Shown: positions 1 to 9,996 of the stretch, one piece after another | How positions within the stretch are numbered: position 1 is the stretch's first letter | Layout: every line of letters starts with the position of its first letter | Origin: Streptomyces sp. LX-29 | GTDB taxonomy: Bacteria; Actinomycetota; Actinomycetes; Streptomycetales; Streptomycetaceae | Direction of reading: 5' to 3' | Assembly: GCF_029541745.1 (NCBI RefSeq) | Contig: NZ_CP089746.1 | Location: 7,697,559-7,761,558 of the forward strand | DNA length: 64,000 bases | Program-made: the position numbers and the translations under genes | Notes under the pieces: model-generated | The model's database searches: none | What the model was told of the DNA's origin: nothing | The model's input: the letters and a program-made list of their open reading frames with translations, nothing else

Positions 1-1189
1 CAACTTCATCGCCACCATCGTGTGCATGCGCGCCCCCGGAATGACGATGTTCCGGATGTCCATCTTCACCTGGAACATCCTGCTGACGTCGATCCTGGTG
101 CTGCTCGCCTTTCCGATCCTGGCCGCCGCGCTGCTCGTGCTGGAATCCGACCGCAAGTTCGGATCGCTGGTCTTCGCCCCCGAAAATGGCGGGGCCCTGC
201 TGTGGCAGCACCTGTTCTGGTTCTTCGGCCATCCGGAGGTCTACATCATCGCGTTGCCGTTCTTCGGCATCGTCACCGAGATCTTTCCTGCGTTCTCCAG
301 GAAGCCGATCTTCGGATACGCGGGCCTGGTGGGTGCCACCATCGCCATCGCCGGGCTCTCGGTCACCGTATGGGCGCACCACATGTTCGCCACCGGTGCC
401 GTGCTCCTCCCGTTCTTCTCCTTCATGACGTTCCTGATCGCCGTGCCCACCGGAGTCAAGTTCTTCAACTGGGTCGGAACCATGTGGTCTGGGTCGCTCT
501 CCTTCGAGACGCCCATGCTCTGGTCGGTGGGATTCCTGGTCACCTTCCTCTTCGGCGGTCTGACGGGAATCATCCTCGCCTCGCCGCCCATGGACTTCGA
601 GGTCACGGACAGCTATTTCGTCGTCGCCCACTTCCACTACGTGGTCTTCGGGACCGTCGTCTTCGCCACCTTCGCGGGCTTCTATTTCTGGTGGCCCAAG
701 ATGACGGGCAAGATGCTGGACGAAAGGCTGGGGAAGATGCATTTCTGGACCCTGTTCATCGGCTTCCACACCACGTTCCTGGTCCAGCACTGGCTCGGCG
801 CGGAGGGAATGCCCCGCCGCTATGCCGACTACCTTGCCGTCGACGGGTTCACCACCCTCAACTCCCTGTCCACCATCGGTTCCTTCCTCCTCGGCCTGTC
901 CACCCTTCCGTTCCTCTACAACCTCTGGAAGACCGCCAAGTACGGCAAGAAGGTCGAGGTCGACGACCCGTGGGGCTACGGCCGCTCACTGGAGTGGGCC
1001 ACCTCCTGCCCACCCCCCAGGCACAACTTCCTCACCCTGCCCCGGATCCGCAGCGAGTCACCCGCCTTCGACCTGCACCACCCGGACGTGGCCGCCCTGG
1101 AGCGCTTGGAGAACGTCTCCTACCGAGACGTCGTCGAACCCGGGAAGGGCCTGGCGCCGCCGCTGGGAGACGAGGAGCGGGGGAAGTGA
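1..1189 (+). CDS. ctaD: cytochrome c oxidase subunit I, 3' part (5' end outside window)
   Basis: This is the catalytic subunit of the aa3-type terminal oxidase, which reduces O2 to water in the cytoplasmic membrane and pumps protons. The frame is open from base 2; about 395 C-terminal residues of a family member usually near 560-580 aa are visible. Several transmembrane helices are obvious. The CuB/cross-linked tyrosine motif HPEVY is at 230-244, the His-His CuB pair (WAHHM) at about 377-382, and the heme ligands in HFHYV at about 629-640. The C-terminal tail is hydrophilic, as usual in actinobacteria. No ctaC or ctaE gene is visible downstream, so this may be a second ctaD copy away from the main cta cluster; that is inference. 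The stop codon overlaps the next gene. Confidence 0.97.
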   Translation, partial: NFIATIVCMRAPGMTMFRMSIFTWNILLTSILVLLAFPILAAALLVLESDRKFGSLVFAPENGGALLWQHLFWFFGHPEVYIIALPFFGIVTEIFPAFSRKPIFGYAGLVGATIAIAGLSVTVWAHHMFATGAVLLPFFSFMTFLIAVPTGVKFFNWVGTMWSGSLSFETPMLWSVGFLVTFLFGGLTGIILASPPMDFEVTDSYFVVAHFHYVVFGTVVFATFAGFYFWWPKMTGKMLDERLGKMHFWTLFIGFHTTFLVQHWLGAEGMPRRYADYLAVDGFTTLNSLSTIGSFLLGLSTLPFLYNLWKTAKYGKKVEVDDPWGYGRSLEWATSCPPPRHNFLTLPRIRSESPAFDLHHPDVAALERLENVSYRDVVEPGKGLAPPLGDEERGK

Positions 1190-1572
1190 CGCGCCGGACG
1201 CGCCGGGCGCGCCAGACGCGGCGGCGGGAGGCGGCGGCCGACGCGCCGAGGGGACTCGCCCAGCTGGAGACGTATGTGTACTGCCAGGGCGAGATCGGCA
1301 ACGCGCGAAAGGAAGCCGAGGCGTTCGCCCGGGGCATGCCCTGGCTCACCGCCGCGCAGCACGAGGAGGTCGTGCGCCGCTTCGCGAAGGCACGCCTGGA
1401 GCTCTCCCGCACCCTGCTGCGTGAGCTCGCGCAGCGACGCGAGGACCTGGGACGCGAGTACGCGGCCCGCTACGAGGCGCTGCAAGGCCGGCTGAAGTCG
1501 CTCTGCGCCGGGGTGCTGATCAGCGTGTCCTTCCTGGCCACTGGCATCGCGCTCGTCATGACGCTGCGCTGA
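1186..1572 (+). CDS. small C-terminally anchored membrane protein coupled to ctaD
   Basis: A 128-residue protein starts at GTG 1186, whose last two bases are shared with the ctaD stop codon (GTGA overlap), so translation is probably coupled to ctaD. The N-terminal 20 residues are very Arg-rich. The middle is predicted helical with regular charged residues (about 30-105), and the last 25 residues form one hydrophobic helix, giving a tail-anchored topology. I recall small unnamed proteins of this type following ctaD in other streptomycetes, but no function is established. A role in oxidase assembly or stability is only a guess from position. Confidence 0.8.
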   Translation: MTRRTRRARQTRRREAAADAPRGLAQLETYVYCQGEIGNARKEAEAFARGMPWLTAAQHEEVVRRFAKARLELSRTLLRELAQRREDLGREYAARYEALQGRLKSLCAGVLISVSFLATGIALVMTLR

Positions 1573-1847
1573 CCCGCTCGTAACGCCCCACCGGCGGGCG
1601 GCCGGACGCAGTCCGCCGCCCGCCGCGCCGGCCCCCGCACGCGGCGTCGAAGACCCCCGGAGACAGCGGTCGCCGTGGGGTGCCGGGACCGGAGCGGCCT
1701 TCGTCGTGCGCGGGTCCGAAGGACGTGCGAGCGTGGAAGGAGGGGCGCCGGCGCCGGGAGCGGAGGCGCCTTCGACGGCCTCTTCGACGGCTCGCTTCGG
1801 CGGGCTGGAGAGGACGGGCCGTGGTGGTCAGGGACGGGGAGGTTTCC

Positions 1848-2957
1848 GTGCAGCTGTCCTTCCTCGATCGGCTCTACGAGCAGCCCGGTCCCTGGGCCAG
1901 CGTGTATCTGGACACCTCGCGGGACATCGACGACCCGGACAAGGCGATCGCCCTGCGGTGGCGGCACCTGCGCGACGAGCTGGTGGCCGGTGGCGCGGAC
2001 GCGGCGACCGTCGACGCCCTGGCGGACGCGGCAGGCGCCGACCGCGAGGTGGCGGGACGGCACGGTCAGGCGCTGTTCGCGACGCGTGGACGGCTGGTGC
2101 TGGTCGAGGAGTTGCCGGAGCCCCCGCCGCGCGACGTGGCGCGCTTCGGACCGCTGCCGCACGCCCTGCCCGTGGCCGTGCAGTACGCGCCCGACATCCC
2201 CTACACGGCCATCGTGCTCGAACGGCTGGTGCCCCCGGACGCCGACGGGACGGAAGAGGTGGTCGTGGAGGTGGAGAGCGGACGCTGGCCGATGAGCCGG
2301 GCCCTCCCGGGCCCGTCGGACCTCCTCCGGGTCGCGGTCGAGGACTGGCGGCTGGAGCTGCCGGGCATCGTCCGGCACCTGGCGGAGCTGGCCGGCCAGG
2401 CGGACGCGGAGGCGATCGTGGTCGGGGCCGATCCGGGCAACGAGCGGCTTCAGGGAGCGCTGGTCAACCGCCTTTCCGCACGGGTGCCCCACGGCCGGCG
2501 CGTCGTCCGGAGCGTCGCCGCCACGGACCCGACGCCGTCTCCGCCCGAGAGCGGGCGCGCCCTGCTGGAACAGGAACTGAGCGAGCTGCTCACCGGCCGT
2601 CTGAGGGAGTCCGACCACGAGCGGCTGGAGCGCTACCAGGCGCAGCGGGCACGGCGCCCGGACACCTCGGAGGGCATGGGCGCCGTGGTCACCGCCCTGC
2701 AGCGCGGCCAGGCCGACACCGTGCTGCTCAACGACCCCCCGCGGCTCCCCTCGCCTCTCTTCGTCGGCACCGAGCCGGCGCAGATCGCCTCGGCGCCCGG
2801 CGAGCTGGAGGCGTTCGGGTCCTCCACCATCCGGGAGGAGGACGCGGGAGACGCCCTGCTGTGGTCCACCGTGGGCACGGGCGCCCAACTGACCGTGGTG
2901 CCCCAGGACACGCTGGCGTTGCGCGACGGTGTCGGGACACTGCTGCGCCACGGATGA
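1848..2957 (+). CDS. baeRF-type (Vms1/ANKZF1-like release-factor fold) protein
   Basis: A 369-residue protein of the actinobacterial baeRF group, relatives of archaeal/eukaryotic release factor 1 and of Mycobacterium Rv2629. The hallmark N-terminus (LYEQPGPWASVYLDTSRD) is present, followed by a conserved VVGADP-type segment near residues 190-200 and an Arg/Asp-rich C-terminal half. GTG 1848 was chosen because GGGGAGG lies 6 bases upstream and the family N-terminus begins here; GTG codons at 1821 and 1824 are alternatives. Members may act at stalled ribosomes as peptidyl-tRNA hydrolases, but activity has not been shown for most. It stands alone between ctaD and the DUF2795 gene. Confidence 0.85.
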   Translation: MQLSFLDRLYEQPGPWASVYLDTSRDIDDPDKAIALRWRHLRDELVAGGADAATVDALADAAGADREVAGRHGQALFATRGRLVLVEELPEPPPRDVARFGPLPHALPVAVQYAPDIPYTAIVLERLVPPDADGTEEVVVEVESGRWPMSRALPGPSDLLRVAVEDWRLELPGIVRHLAELAGQADAEAIVVGADPGNERLQGALVNRLSARVPHGRRVVRSVAATDPTPSPPESGRALLEQELSELLTGRLRESDHERLERYQAQRARRPDTSEGMGAVVTALQRGQADTVLLNDPPRLPSPLFVGTEPAQIASAPGELEAFGSSTIREEDAGDALLWSTVGTGAQLTVVPQDTLALRDGVGTLLRHG

Positions 2958-3029
2958 GGCGGCCGGCACACCGCGCGGCACGCCGTATGTGCCGTCGCCC
3001 TCCAGACCTCGTGGCCGGGATCGTCCACG

Positions 3030-3129
3030 AGACATGGGAAACGGGAAACCAGAAGGCAAACGACAAACGGCGAAGCAGACAAGGAAAACCCGAGCCAGAC
3101 AAGGGAAATCGAGCGCAAAGGAGCGAAGC
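3030..3129 (+). promoter_or_regulatory. A-rich, repeat-containing leader of the DUF2795 gene
   Basis: About 100 bases directly upstream of the DUF2795 start are strikingly rich in A and purines on the + strand, unlike the rest of the window. They contain two near-identical copies of a segment built around CAGACAAGG-AAA-CGAGC (about 3075-3095 and 3095-3113) and several GGGAAAC/GGCAAAC units. The ribosome binding site AAGGAGCG sits at its 3' end. It is probably a 5' untranslated leader; no known riboswitch is recognised. Confidence 0.5.
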
Positions 3130-3321
3130 ATGGCCGCCACCGACCCCAGCCAGGTGCAGAAGGCCCTCAGGGGAGCCCACTACCCCAGCGACAAGCGCGA
3201 GCTGGAGCAGCTGGCCAAGAAGAACGGAGCCGATCAACAGATCGTCAAGAAGCTCCACGACGCGAAGCGGGACCGCTTCGACAGCCCCGCCCAGGTCCAG
3301 GAAGAGATCTTCGGCTCCTGA
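3130..3321 (+). CDS. DUF2795 domain protein
   Basis: A 63-residue protein made of one DUF2795 domain, a small helical domain of about 55-65 residues common in actinobacteria, often stress-associated and of unknown biochemical role. Family hallmarks visible are the VQKALRGAHYPSDKRELEQLA start and the DSPAQVQEEI end. The start ATG 3130 has AAGGAGCG upstream at good spacing. Codon use is normal for a streptomycete gene, unlike the A-rich leader in front of it. The gene is monocistronic. Confidence 0.85.
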   Translation: MAATDPSQVQKALRGAHYPSDKRELEQLAKKNGADQQIVKKLHDAKRDRFDSPAQVQEEIFGS

Positions 3322-3447
3322 ACCGAGGGGCGTCCGCGTCCCGGAGCCCGCCCGTCGGGCCCCGGGACCGGCACGCCCGGCTGTCCGGGCGTGCCGCGCC
3401 CGGACGGCCGTGGCCCACGACCTCACCGCCAGGGAAGGAGAGGCCCG

Positions 3448-4257
3448 ATGACGACGGGTACCCGTGCGGCGCACCCCGTGGCCGTGGTGACGGGGGCCGA
3501 CTCCGGAATCGGCCGGGCCACGGCCGTCACGCTCGCCGACCAGGGCATGGACATCGGCGTCACCTGGCACAGCGACCACCCCGGCGCGGAGCGGACCGCC
3601 GCGGAGGTGCGGGCCCTGGGCCGGCGCTGCGAGCTGGAGCGGATGGACCTCACCCGGCTGCCGGAGGACACCGCCGCGATCGACCGGCTCGCCGACCGGC
3701 TGGGCCGGATCGACGTCCTCGTCAACAACGCCGGCACGGGGACGGCCACCGCCTTCCTCGACCTCGACCCCGACACGGTGCGGGAGGTCCTCGACGTCGA
3801 CCTTTTCGGCCCGTTCCTGTGCGGACAGCGTGCCGCCCGTCGCATGATCCGGCAGGGCGACGGCGGGCGCATCATCAACGTCACCAGCGTCCACGAGCAC
3901 CAGCCGCGCGTCGGCGCCGCGCCGTACTGCGCGGCCAAGGGCGGTCTGGGGCTGCTCACCCAGGTGATGGCGCTCGAACTCGCCGGACACCGGATTCTGG
4001 TGAACGCGGTGGCCCCGGGCGAGATCGCCACCCCGATGACCGGTCAGGAGGACGTCGACGTGACGACCGTCCACCGTCCCGGTGTGCCGTTGGGCAGGCC
4101 GGGTGACGCCCGGGAGGTGGCCGCGGTGATCGGCTTCCTGGCGGGGGAGCGGGCCGGTTACGTCACCGGCGCCTCATGGGCCGTCGACGGCGGGATGCTG
4201 CGCATGGGGCCCATGGCCGGTTCGCATCTGCCCGACGACTCCTGGCGCCGCCCCTGA
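3448..4257 (+). CDS. short-chain dehydrogenase/reductase (classical SDR)
   Basis: A 269-residue cytosolic NAD(P)(H)-dependent oxidoreductase of the classical SDR family. The cofactor motif TGADSGIG spans residues 15-22, NNAG is at 93-96, and the catalytic residues Ser147, Tyr160 and Lys164 (YCAAK) are intact. The C-terminal segment ending in AVDGGM is typical of FabG-like SDRs. The ATG at 3448 is preceded by AAGGAGAG. There is no neighbour that reveals a substrate; general stress or sugar/alcohol oxidation are possibilities. Degenerate repeats follow the stop. Confidence 0.92.
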   Translation: MTTGTRAAHPVAVVTGADSGIGRATAVTLADQGMDIGVTWHSDHPGAERTAAEVRALGRRCELERMDLTRLPEDTAAIDRLADRLGRIDVLVNNAGTGTATAFLDLDPDTVREVLDVDLFGPFLCGQRAARRMIRQGDGGRIINVTSVHEHQPRVGAAPYCAAKGGLGLLTQVMALELAGHRILVNAVAPGEIATPMTGQEDVDVTTVHRPGVPLGRPGDAREVAAVIGFLAGERAGYVTGASWAVDGGMLRMGPMAGSHLPDDSWRRP

Positions 4258-4310
4258 CCCTCCGGCGTCCCGGGGCCGGTCCCCGGGCCGCCGTTCGCGC
4301 CGCCGGCCGG

Positions 4311-4525
4311 CCCACGGCGCGGCGTTTCGCGTGCCGACTGGTCCACCGCGCGGTGGTTCGAAGGTGCCAGCCGTTCCCCGGCATGGCCTCGGCGTGGCTT
4401 TGTCGGGTGCTGGGCCGGTCCACCGTGCGGCTTTTCGCGTGCCGGTCGGACCCACCGCGCGGCGCCCCGGTTCACCACGCGGTGCTCCCCACCCACCATG
4501 CGAGGTTCCGGCGTGCCGGCGGCCG
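4311..4525. repeat. degenerate direct repeats in the gap 4258-4638
   Basis: The 381-base gap between the converging SDR and hypothetical genes holds no supportable gene. It contains two long imperfect copies of a segment with the core TTTTCGCGTGCCG followed by GACCCACCGCGCGG (about 4311-4352 and 4419-4462). Additional short CCACCRYGCGG units lie up to about 4510. Translations on either strand are Arg/Pro-rich and poorly biased, so they were not called. Confidence 0.6.
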
Positions 4526-4638
4526 CCGACCGGCGTCCGGTCCACGACAGGCTCGGGACACCGCCGGGAGGCCGGAGGAGACGACACCCGGACACCGGAC
4601 TTGTGCCCGCCGGCCGGGCTCGCCGACGCGCCCGCCCG

Positions 4639-5166
4639 TCAGGGCCGCGAGACGCCGGCCAGCCCCGTGTCGAGCCGGTCCACCAGCTCGTCCCGGTACA
4701 GCCGGGAGACCTGGTCGAGCAGGTCGGGGTGGCGCAGCAGACCGGCGGCGGCCTGGTCCCCCTCGTCGGGGGCCGTCAGCCGGCGGAACGCCACGGCGGT
4801 CACCGAGTCGTGCTCGCTGCCCGCCGCGGCGACGACCGCCGCGTCGGCCAGCGTGGGCTCGGTGAGCAGACAGGCGGCCCAGCTCGCCACGGCCTCGTCC
4901 ACCCAGGAGCGCCACGCCTCCTCCGCGGACTCGGGCGTCGGGTGCCCGCCCACCAGCCCGTCCAGCCGATGCGACCCGCCCGGGCCCAACAGGGACACCA
5001 GACCGACGTCCAGCGAGGTCGGATAGCGCAACCAGGCGGCGACCGTCACCGCCTGACGGGCCTGGGCCTCGGCGAGGGCCGCGCTCAACGGGCCGCCGAC
5101 GGGTGGGTAGGCGCGTAGCAGCCACCGGGTGGTGGCCGCTATGACCGAGGTGAGTTCCACCGGCAT
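4639..5166 (-). CDS. hypothetical protein, 175 aa
   Basis: I do not recognise this protein. It is soluble, 175 residues, Ala/Leu-rich and acidic overall, mostly predicted alpha-helical, with no signal peptide or membrane segment. Codon bias is that of a genuine gene. The ATG at 5166 has AGGAAGGAGAA upstream, an excellent ribosome binding site. It is transcribed divergently from the GPYA-repeat protein gene across a 0.5-kb gap. No function can be assigned. Confidence 0.75.
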   Translation of the reverse strand: MPVELTSVIAATTRWLLRAYPPVGGPLSAALAEAQARQAVTVAAWLRYPTSLDVGLVSLLGPGGSHRLDGLVGGHPTPESAEEAWRSWVDEAVASWAACLLTEPTLADAAVVAAAGSEHDSVTAVAFRRLTAPDEGDQAAAGLLRHPDLLDQVSRLYRDELVDRLDTGLAGVSRP

Positions 5167-5677
5167 GGTGCGACGGTTCTCCTTCCTGCCCGGGCCTGTG
5201 CGGCGGCGGGTGCGAGGGCGATGGGACGGCCGCGTACGGCGGTGCCCGTCAGGAGTGGCAGTGGGGACGTCGAGAACTTCGTGGAGAGCCCGGCAGGCTC
5301 GGACAGCGGAGTCGGCGCGACCTGGTCACCGGCGGACGCCGGGCAGGTGCCGAGTTCGGTCGGTGCTGCGCGGAGGGCCCGCACTGCCGAGGCACTCCCG
5401 TCAGCAGCCCACATCCTCACAGAATCGGCGGCGCGGTGGCGTCCGGATCCGTCGCGGGAGGCGCCCGGGAGCCCGTGGAGCCCTTGGCCCGCAAGGGAGA
5501 GGCGGAGCCCGGTGAGGTTGACCACAGGACCACCGCGGAGGCCGGGTTGTGGAGCAGGTCACTCCGACGCACCGGCGGGACTCCGCCCTGCGATTTCCCG
5601 GGTCTACGGGAAGAATTCATCCCGATTTGCCGGTATGCACGGCGATCCACCGGAGCATCGTCGAAGGAGCGGTTCCC
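5167..5677. other. 511-base intergenic region between divergent genes
   Basis: No credible gene is seen; open frames here are Arg-rich with poor codon bias. The region must carry the promoters for the divergent hypothetical gene (ends 5166) and the repeat-protein gene (starts 5678). The last 90 bases (about 5590-5677) are less GC-rich, consistent with a promoter and leader, but no hexamers are convincing enough to call. Confidence 0.4.
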
Positions 5678-5974
5678 ATGCCGGGCTCCCGTCGGCGGCC
5701 ACCACGCGGCCGCACCTCCGTGAGCGAGCCCGGCCGCACCGGCCCATACGCCGGATCCGGCCCGTACGCCAGGACCGGCGGCACCGCCCCGTACGCCGGA
5801 ACCCGCCGCCCCGGCCCGTACGCCAAGGCCAGCCCGTACGCGGGGGCTGGCCGCACGGCCCTCGGTGCCGGGACCGGCCGCTCCGGCCCGTACGCCAAGG
5901 CCAGCCCGTATGCCGGGTCCGGCGGCACCGGCCCGTGCGCCAAGGCCGGCCCGTACGTCGGGGCCGGCCGGTGA
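5678..5974 (+). CDS. GPYA-repeat low-complexity small protein
   Basis: A 98-residue basic, Gly/Pro/Tyr/Ala-rich protein. After an Arg-rich start it is built of about nine short degenerate repeats of the type GPYA[KGR]-(A/T)-(S/G), from about residue 22 to the end. The DNA repeats likewise around CCGTACGCC. ATG 5678 is preceded by AAGGAGCG. Its stop overlaps the start of a truncated glycosyltransferase gene (GTGA at 5971). I recognise no family; the repeats suggest a disordered or cell-surface/spore-coat-like peptide, or a frame grown by repeat expansion. Whether it is expressed is uncertain. Confidence 0.5.
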   Translation: MPGSRRRPPRGRTSVSEPGRTGPYAGSGPYARTGGTAPYAGTRRPGPYAKASPYAGAGRTALGAGTGRSGPYAKASPYAGSGGTGPCAKAGPYVGAGR

Positions 5975-6189
5975 CCGGTCGAGGCGGCGGGAGTCGCCCA
6001 GAGACCCGTCCCCGCATCCTGGTGCTGCGCGCCCTGGGGCTCGGCGACCTGCTGACGGCGGTTCCCGCGCTGCAGGCGCTGCGCCGCGCCCACGCGGACC
6101 ACGCGCTGGTGCTCGCGGCCCCTCGCCGGCTGACCGGAGCGGCACGGTCGACCGGCCCGGTGGACCGGGTGCTGCCCACCGCCATGTGA
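5971..6189 (+). pseudogene. truncated glycosyltransferase family 9 (heptosyltransferase-like), N-terminal fragment
   Basis: The 72 codons after GTG 5971 encode a GT9 N-terminus: RILVLRALGLGDLLTAVPAL, the glycine-rich loop of ADP-heptose-type transferases, then an LRRAHADHALVLAAP segment and VDRVLPTA. Full-length GT9 enzymes are around 340-400 aa. Here the frame stops at TGA 6187-6189 and no continuation is recognisable in any frame before the DUF5133 gene, so the catalytic C-terminal half is missing. It is most likely a remnant of a deletion. It overlaps the preceding repeat gene by 4 bases. Confidence 0.75.
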
Positions 6190-6340
6190 CCGACTGCTGC
6201 GCCCCGGTCGCACACCGCAGCGACGCCGACGGCCACCGGTTGCCGTCCGGCGGGTTCGGGAGTTTCGTGGAGAGAACGCCCAGCGGGGTGGCGTGCAGTC
6301 CGCCCGCCCCGCGCACGGCCCGCGGCGAAGGGAGCCCCCC

Positions 6341-6667
6341 ATGCTGATGGCCCACCCCACCGTGCTCCGCGAGCTCATCGAGCGGTACGAGGCACTGCAG
6401 GACCTGCCGCACAGCCCCCAGGTGCGGCAGAGGACGGCCGATGTCGTCTACACGCTGTGTGTCTCGACCGGCACCCGTACCGCCGGCGCGGCCCTCGCCA
6501 CCGCGCGCGACCACCTGCGGCGGGCTTCCGTACGAGAGGTCCGAGAGGTCCGAGAGGTCGGTCCCCGGTCTCTGACGAGGGAGAGTGACGCCGGCGGCGC
6601 GGGCGAGCCGCCCCGGCCCGCGCGGGCCGTCGGTATCGAACCGGCGATCTGCACCCGTCCGGAGTAG
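6341..6667 (+). CDS. DUF5133 domain protein
   Basis: A 108-residue protein whose first 70 residues match the streptomycete DUF5133 family (MLMAHPTVLRELIERYEALQ start, then YTLCVSTGTR). No molecular function is known for the family. The start ATG 6341 is preceded by GAAGGGAG. The C-terminal 35 residues are not family-like: a 9-base repeat (6536-6560, protein REVREVREV) leads into a low-complexity tail, suggesting a 3' extension. Confidence 0.8.
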   Translation: MLMAHPTVLRELIERYEALQDLPHSPQVRQRTADVVYTLCVSTGTRTAGAALATARDHLRRASVREVREVREVGPRSLTRESDAGGAGEPPRPARAVGIEPAICTRPE

Positions 6668-6762
6668 CCCGCCTGCCGCTGTGGCGGGCCCTCCGTGAGC
6701 GACACTGGCGGCTGATCCTTACCCATGGATCCCACCCACCGTCGCCGCCGAGGAGGCCCGCC

Positions 6763-6957
6763 ATGGCCATTTCCATCTCCGTGGTCCTGCTGCTGCTGGT
6801 CCTCGCGGTGGTCTTCCTGCGCAGCGGTGGCCTGCGCGTCTCGCACGCCATCGTCTGCGTGCTGCTCGGCTTCTACCTCGCCAGCAGCAGCCTGGCGCCG
6901 ACCATCTCCGAGGGCCTGGCCGCCACGGCGGACGTGGTGAGCAGCGTACGGCCCTGA
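6763..6957 (+). CDS. small two-helix membrane protein
   Basis: A 64-residue protein with a strongly hydrophobic N-terminal helix (residues 2-19) and a second, less strong helix (about 27-47), so it should sit in the cytoplasmic membrane. ATG 6763 has GGAGG upstream. Similar tiny membrane proteins are common in streptomycetes, but I cannot name a function. It converges on the first encapsulin gene with only 10 bases between stop codons. Confidence 0.75.
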   Translation: MAISISVVLLLLVLAVVFLRSGGLRVSHAIVCVLLGFYLASSSLAPTISEGLAATADVVSSVRP

Positions 6958-6967
6958 GCGACGCCGC

Positions 6968-8359
6968 TCAGCGGCCGATCTCGACCCCCTCCAGCACACC
7001 GAGCGCGTCCGGCACCAGGATCGCCGCCGAGTAGTAGGCGGAGACCAGATAGGACGTCACCGCCCGCTCGCTGATGCCCATGAAGCGCACGTTCAGACTC
7101 GGCTCGACCTCGTCCGGGATGCCGGTCTGGTGCAGCCCGACCACGCCCTGGTCCTCCTCGCCGGTGCGCATCGCCAGGATGGAGCTGGTGCCGGTCTCGC
7201 TGATCGGGATCTTGTTGCAGGGCAGCAGCGGAACGCCGCGCCAGGCCCGCACCGACGCCCCCATGAAGTCCATCCCCTGCGGGTAGACGCCCCGCTTGTT
7301 GCACTCCCGGCCGAAGGCGGCGATCGCGCGGGGGTGCGCCAGGAGGAAGCGCGTCTTGCGGCGCCGGGCCAGCAGCTCGTCGAGGTCGTCGGGGGTGGGC
7401 GGGCCGCTGCGGGTGTAGACGCGCTGCTTGAGGTCGGCGTTGTGCAGCAGCCCGAACTCGGTGTTGTTGACCATCTCGTGCTCCTGGCGCTCCCGTAGCG
7501 CCTCGATGGTCAGCCGCAGCTGCTGTTGCAGCTGGCTCATGGGGTCGTTGTAGAGGTCGGTGACGCGGGTGTGGACCCGCAGTACGGTCTGCGCCACACT
7601 CAGCTCGTACTCCCGGGGGGCCAGTTCGTAGTCCACGAAGGTGCCGGGCAGCAGCGGCTCTCCGGCATGGCCGGAGGTGATGGTGATGTCGGCCTCGCCG
7701 CGCCGGTTCCGCGGCGGCTCCGGTCGTCGCTCCACGCCCTCGATGTGGGAGCGCAGCACCCCGGAGCGGTCGGCCAGCTCCTGGAAGGCATCCCGGGACA
7801 GCGCCAGCACGGTGGTGCGGGTGACGGCCTTGACGGTGTACTCCCACACCCGCTCCGGCCCGGTCAGCGACTCGTCCCCGACGTAGTCCCCGTCCGCGAG
7901 CACGCCCAGCGAGTGCGCCTCGTCGTACTCCCCGGGGCTGAGCTTGTCGACCTTGCCGTGGGCGATCAGGAGCACCTCGTTGGCCGGTCGTCCGGCCTCG
8001 GCGAGCACATCGCCCGGCGCGTACTGGCGCTGGATGAACCGGTCGGCGAGGTCCTCCAGCACACCGTGGTCCTCGAAGCCCCGCAGCAGCGGGAGTTCGG
8101 CCAGCTCCGGCGGGATGACCCGGACGTCCGGGCCGGTGGTGATGAACTCCACCCGCCCGTCCCCGACCGTGTAGGTCAACCGGCGGTTCACCCGGTACGT
8201 ACCGGCCGAGACCTGCACCCAGGGCAGCACCCGCAGCAGCCACCGGGAGGAGATGCCCTGCATCTGCGGAGCGGACTTGGTCGTTGTGGCGAGATTGCGC
8301 GCTGCCGAGGTACCGAGGCTCAGCTGCGGCTCGCCGGCGGGCTCCACGGACGTCGTCAT
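6968..8359 (-). CDS. family 2B encapsulin shell protein (with cyclic-nucleotide-binding-like domain), second of pair
   Basis: A 463-residue family 2B encapsulin, a HK97-fold protein that self-assembles into a nanocompartment. Family 2B is distinguished by an inserted cNMP-binding-like domain, seen here around residues 90-220: PPELAELPLLRGF, QYAPGDVLAEAG, VLLIAHGKVDKLSPGE, VLADGDYVGDESL. The rest is shell sequence, including the conserved SPPTPDDLDELL-type, IPISETGTSSIL and MRTGEEDQGVVGLHQTG regions. The start ATG 8359 gives an N-terminus (MTTSVEPAG...LSLGTSAARNLATTTK) parallel to its neighbour. It lies 101 bases downstream of the second shell gene on the same strand. Known family 2B cargoes are terpene cyclases or polyprenyl transferases; none is nearby. 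Confidence 0.92.
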   Translation of the reverse strand: MTTSVEPAGEPQLSLGTSAARNLATTTKSAPQMQGISSRWLLRVLPWVQVSAGTYRVNRRLTYTVGDGRVEFITTGPDVRVIPPELAELPLLRGFEDHGVLEDLADRFIQRQYAPGDVLAEAGRPANEVLLIAHGKVDKLSPGEYDEAHSLGVLADGDYVGDESLTGPERVWEYTVKAVTRTTVLALSRDAFQELADRSGVLRSHIEGVERRPEPPRNRRGEADITITSGHAGEPLLPGTFVDYELAPREYELSVAQTVLRVHTRVTDLYNDPMSQLQQQLRLTIEALRERQEHEMVNNTEFGLLHNADLKQRVYTRSGPPTPDDLDELLARRRKTRFLLAHPRAIAAFGRECNKRGVYPQGMDFMGASVRAWRGVPLLPCNKIPISETGTSSILAMRTGEEDQGVVGLHQTGIPDEVEPSLNVRFMGISERAVTSYLVSAYYSAAILVPDALGVLEGVEIGR

Positions 8360-8460
8360 AAGAGGTCTTCACCCATTTCTGTGCGGTACGAAGCTCTGTG
8401 CGGTACGAAGCGGAGGTGAGTCCTTGAAAAGCGCGAGGAAAGAGCGGACTGCGGCTCCCG

Positions 8461-9876
<1,416 letters not shown>

Positions 9877-9996
9877 GGAGAAAGCCCACCCACCCTTTTG
9901 GGATCTACATCTAAAATTGCACTGGAGCGCCCCCGAAGCTAGCAGCGCCCATTGTGTCCGCGCAGTCACTCGGACGGGTGGCATGATCAGGTTTGG

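Noticed and set aside
1186..1572. Extending the small gene upstream to cover ctaD in the other frame (open from base 22)
   Set aside because: That frame is a shadow of ctaD; translation is only protein-like after the GTG at 1186.
4158..4595. Minus-strand open frame over the repeats after the SDR gene
   Set aside because: Overlaps the SDR end and translates the degenerate repeats into Arg/Pro-rich sequence without family resemblance.
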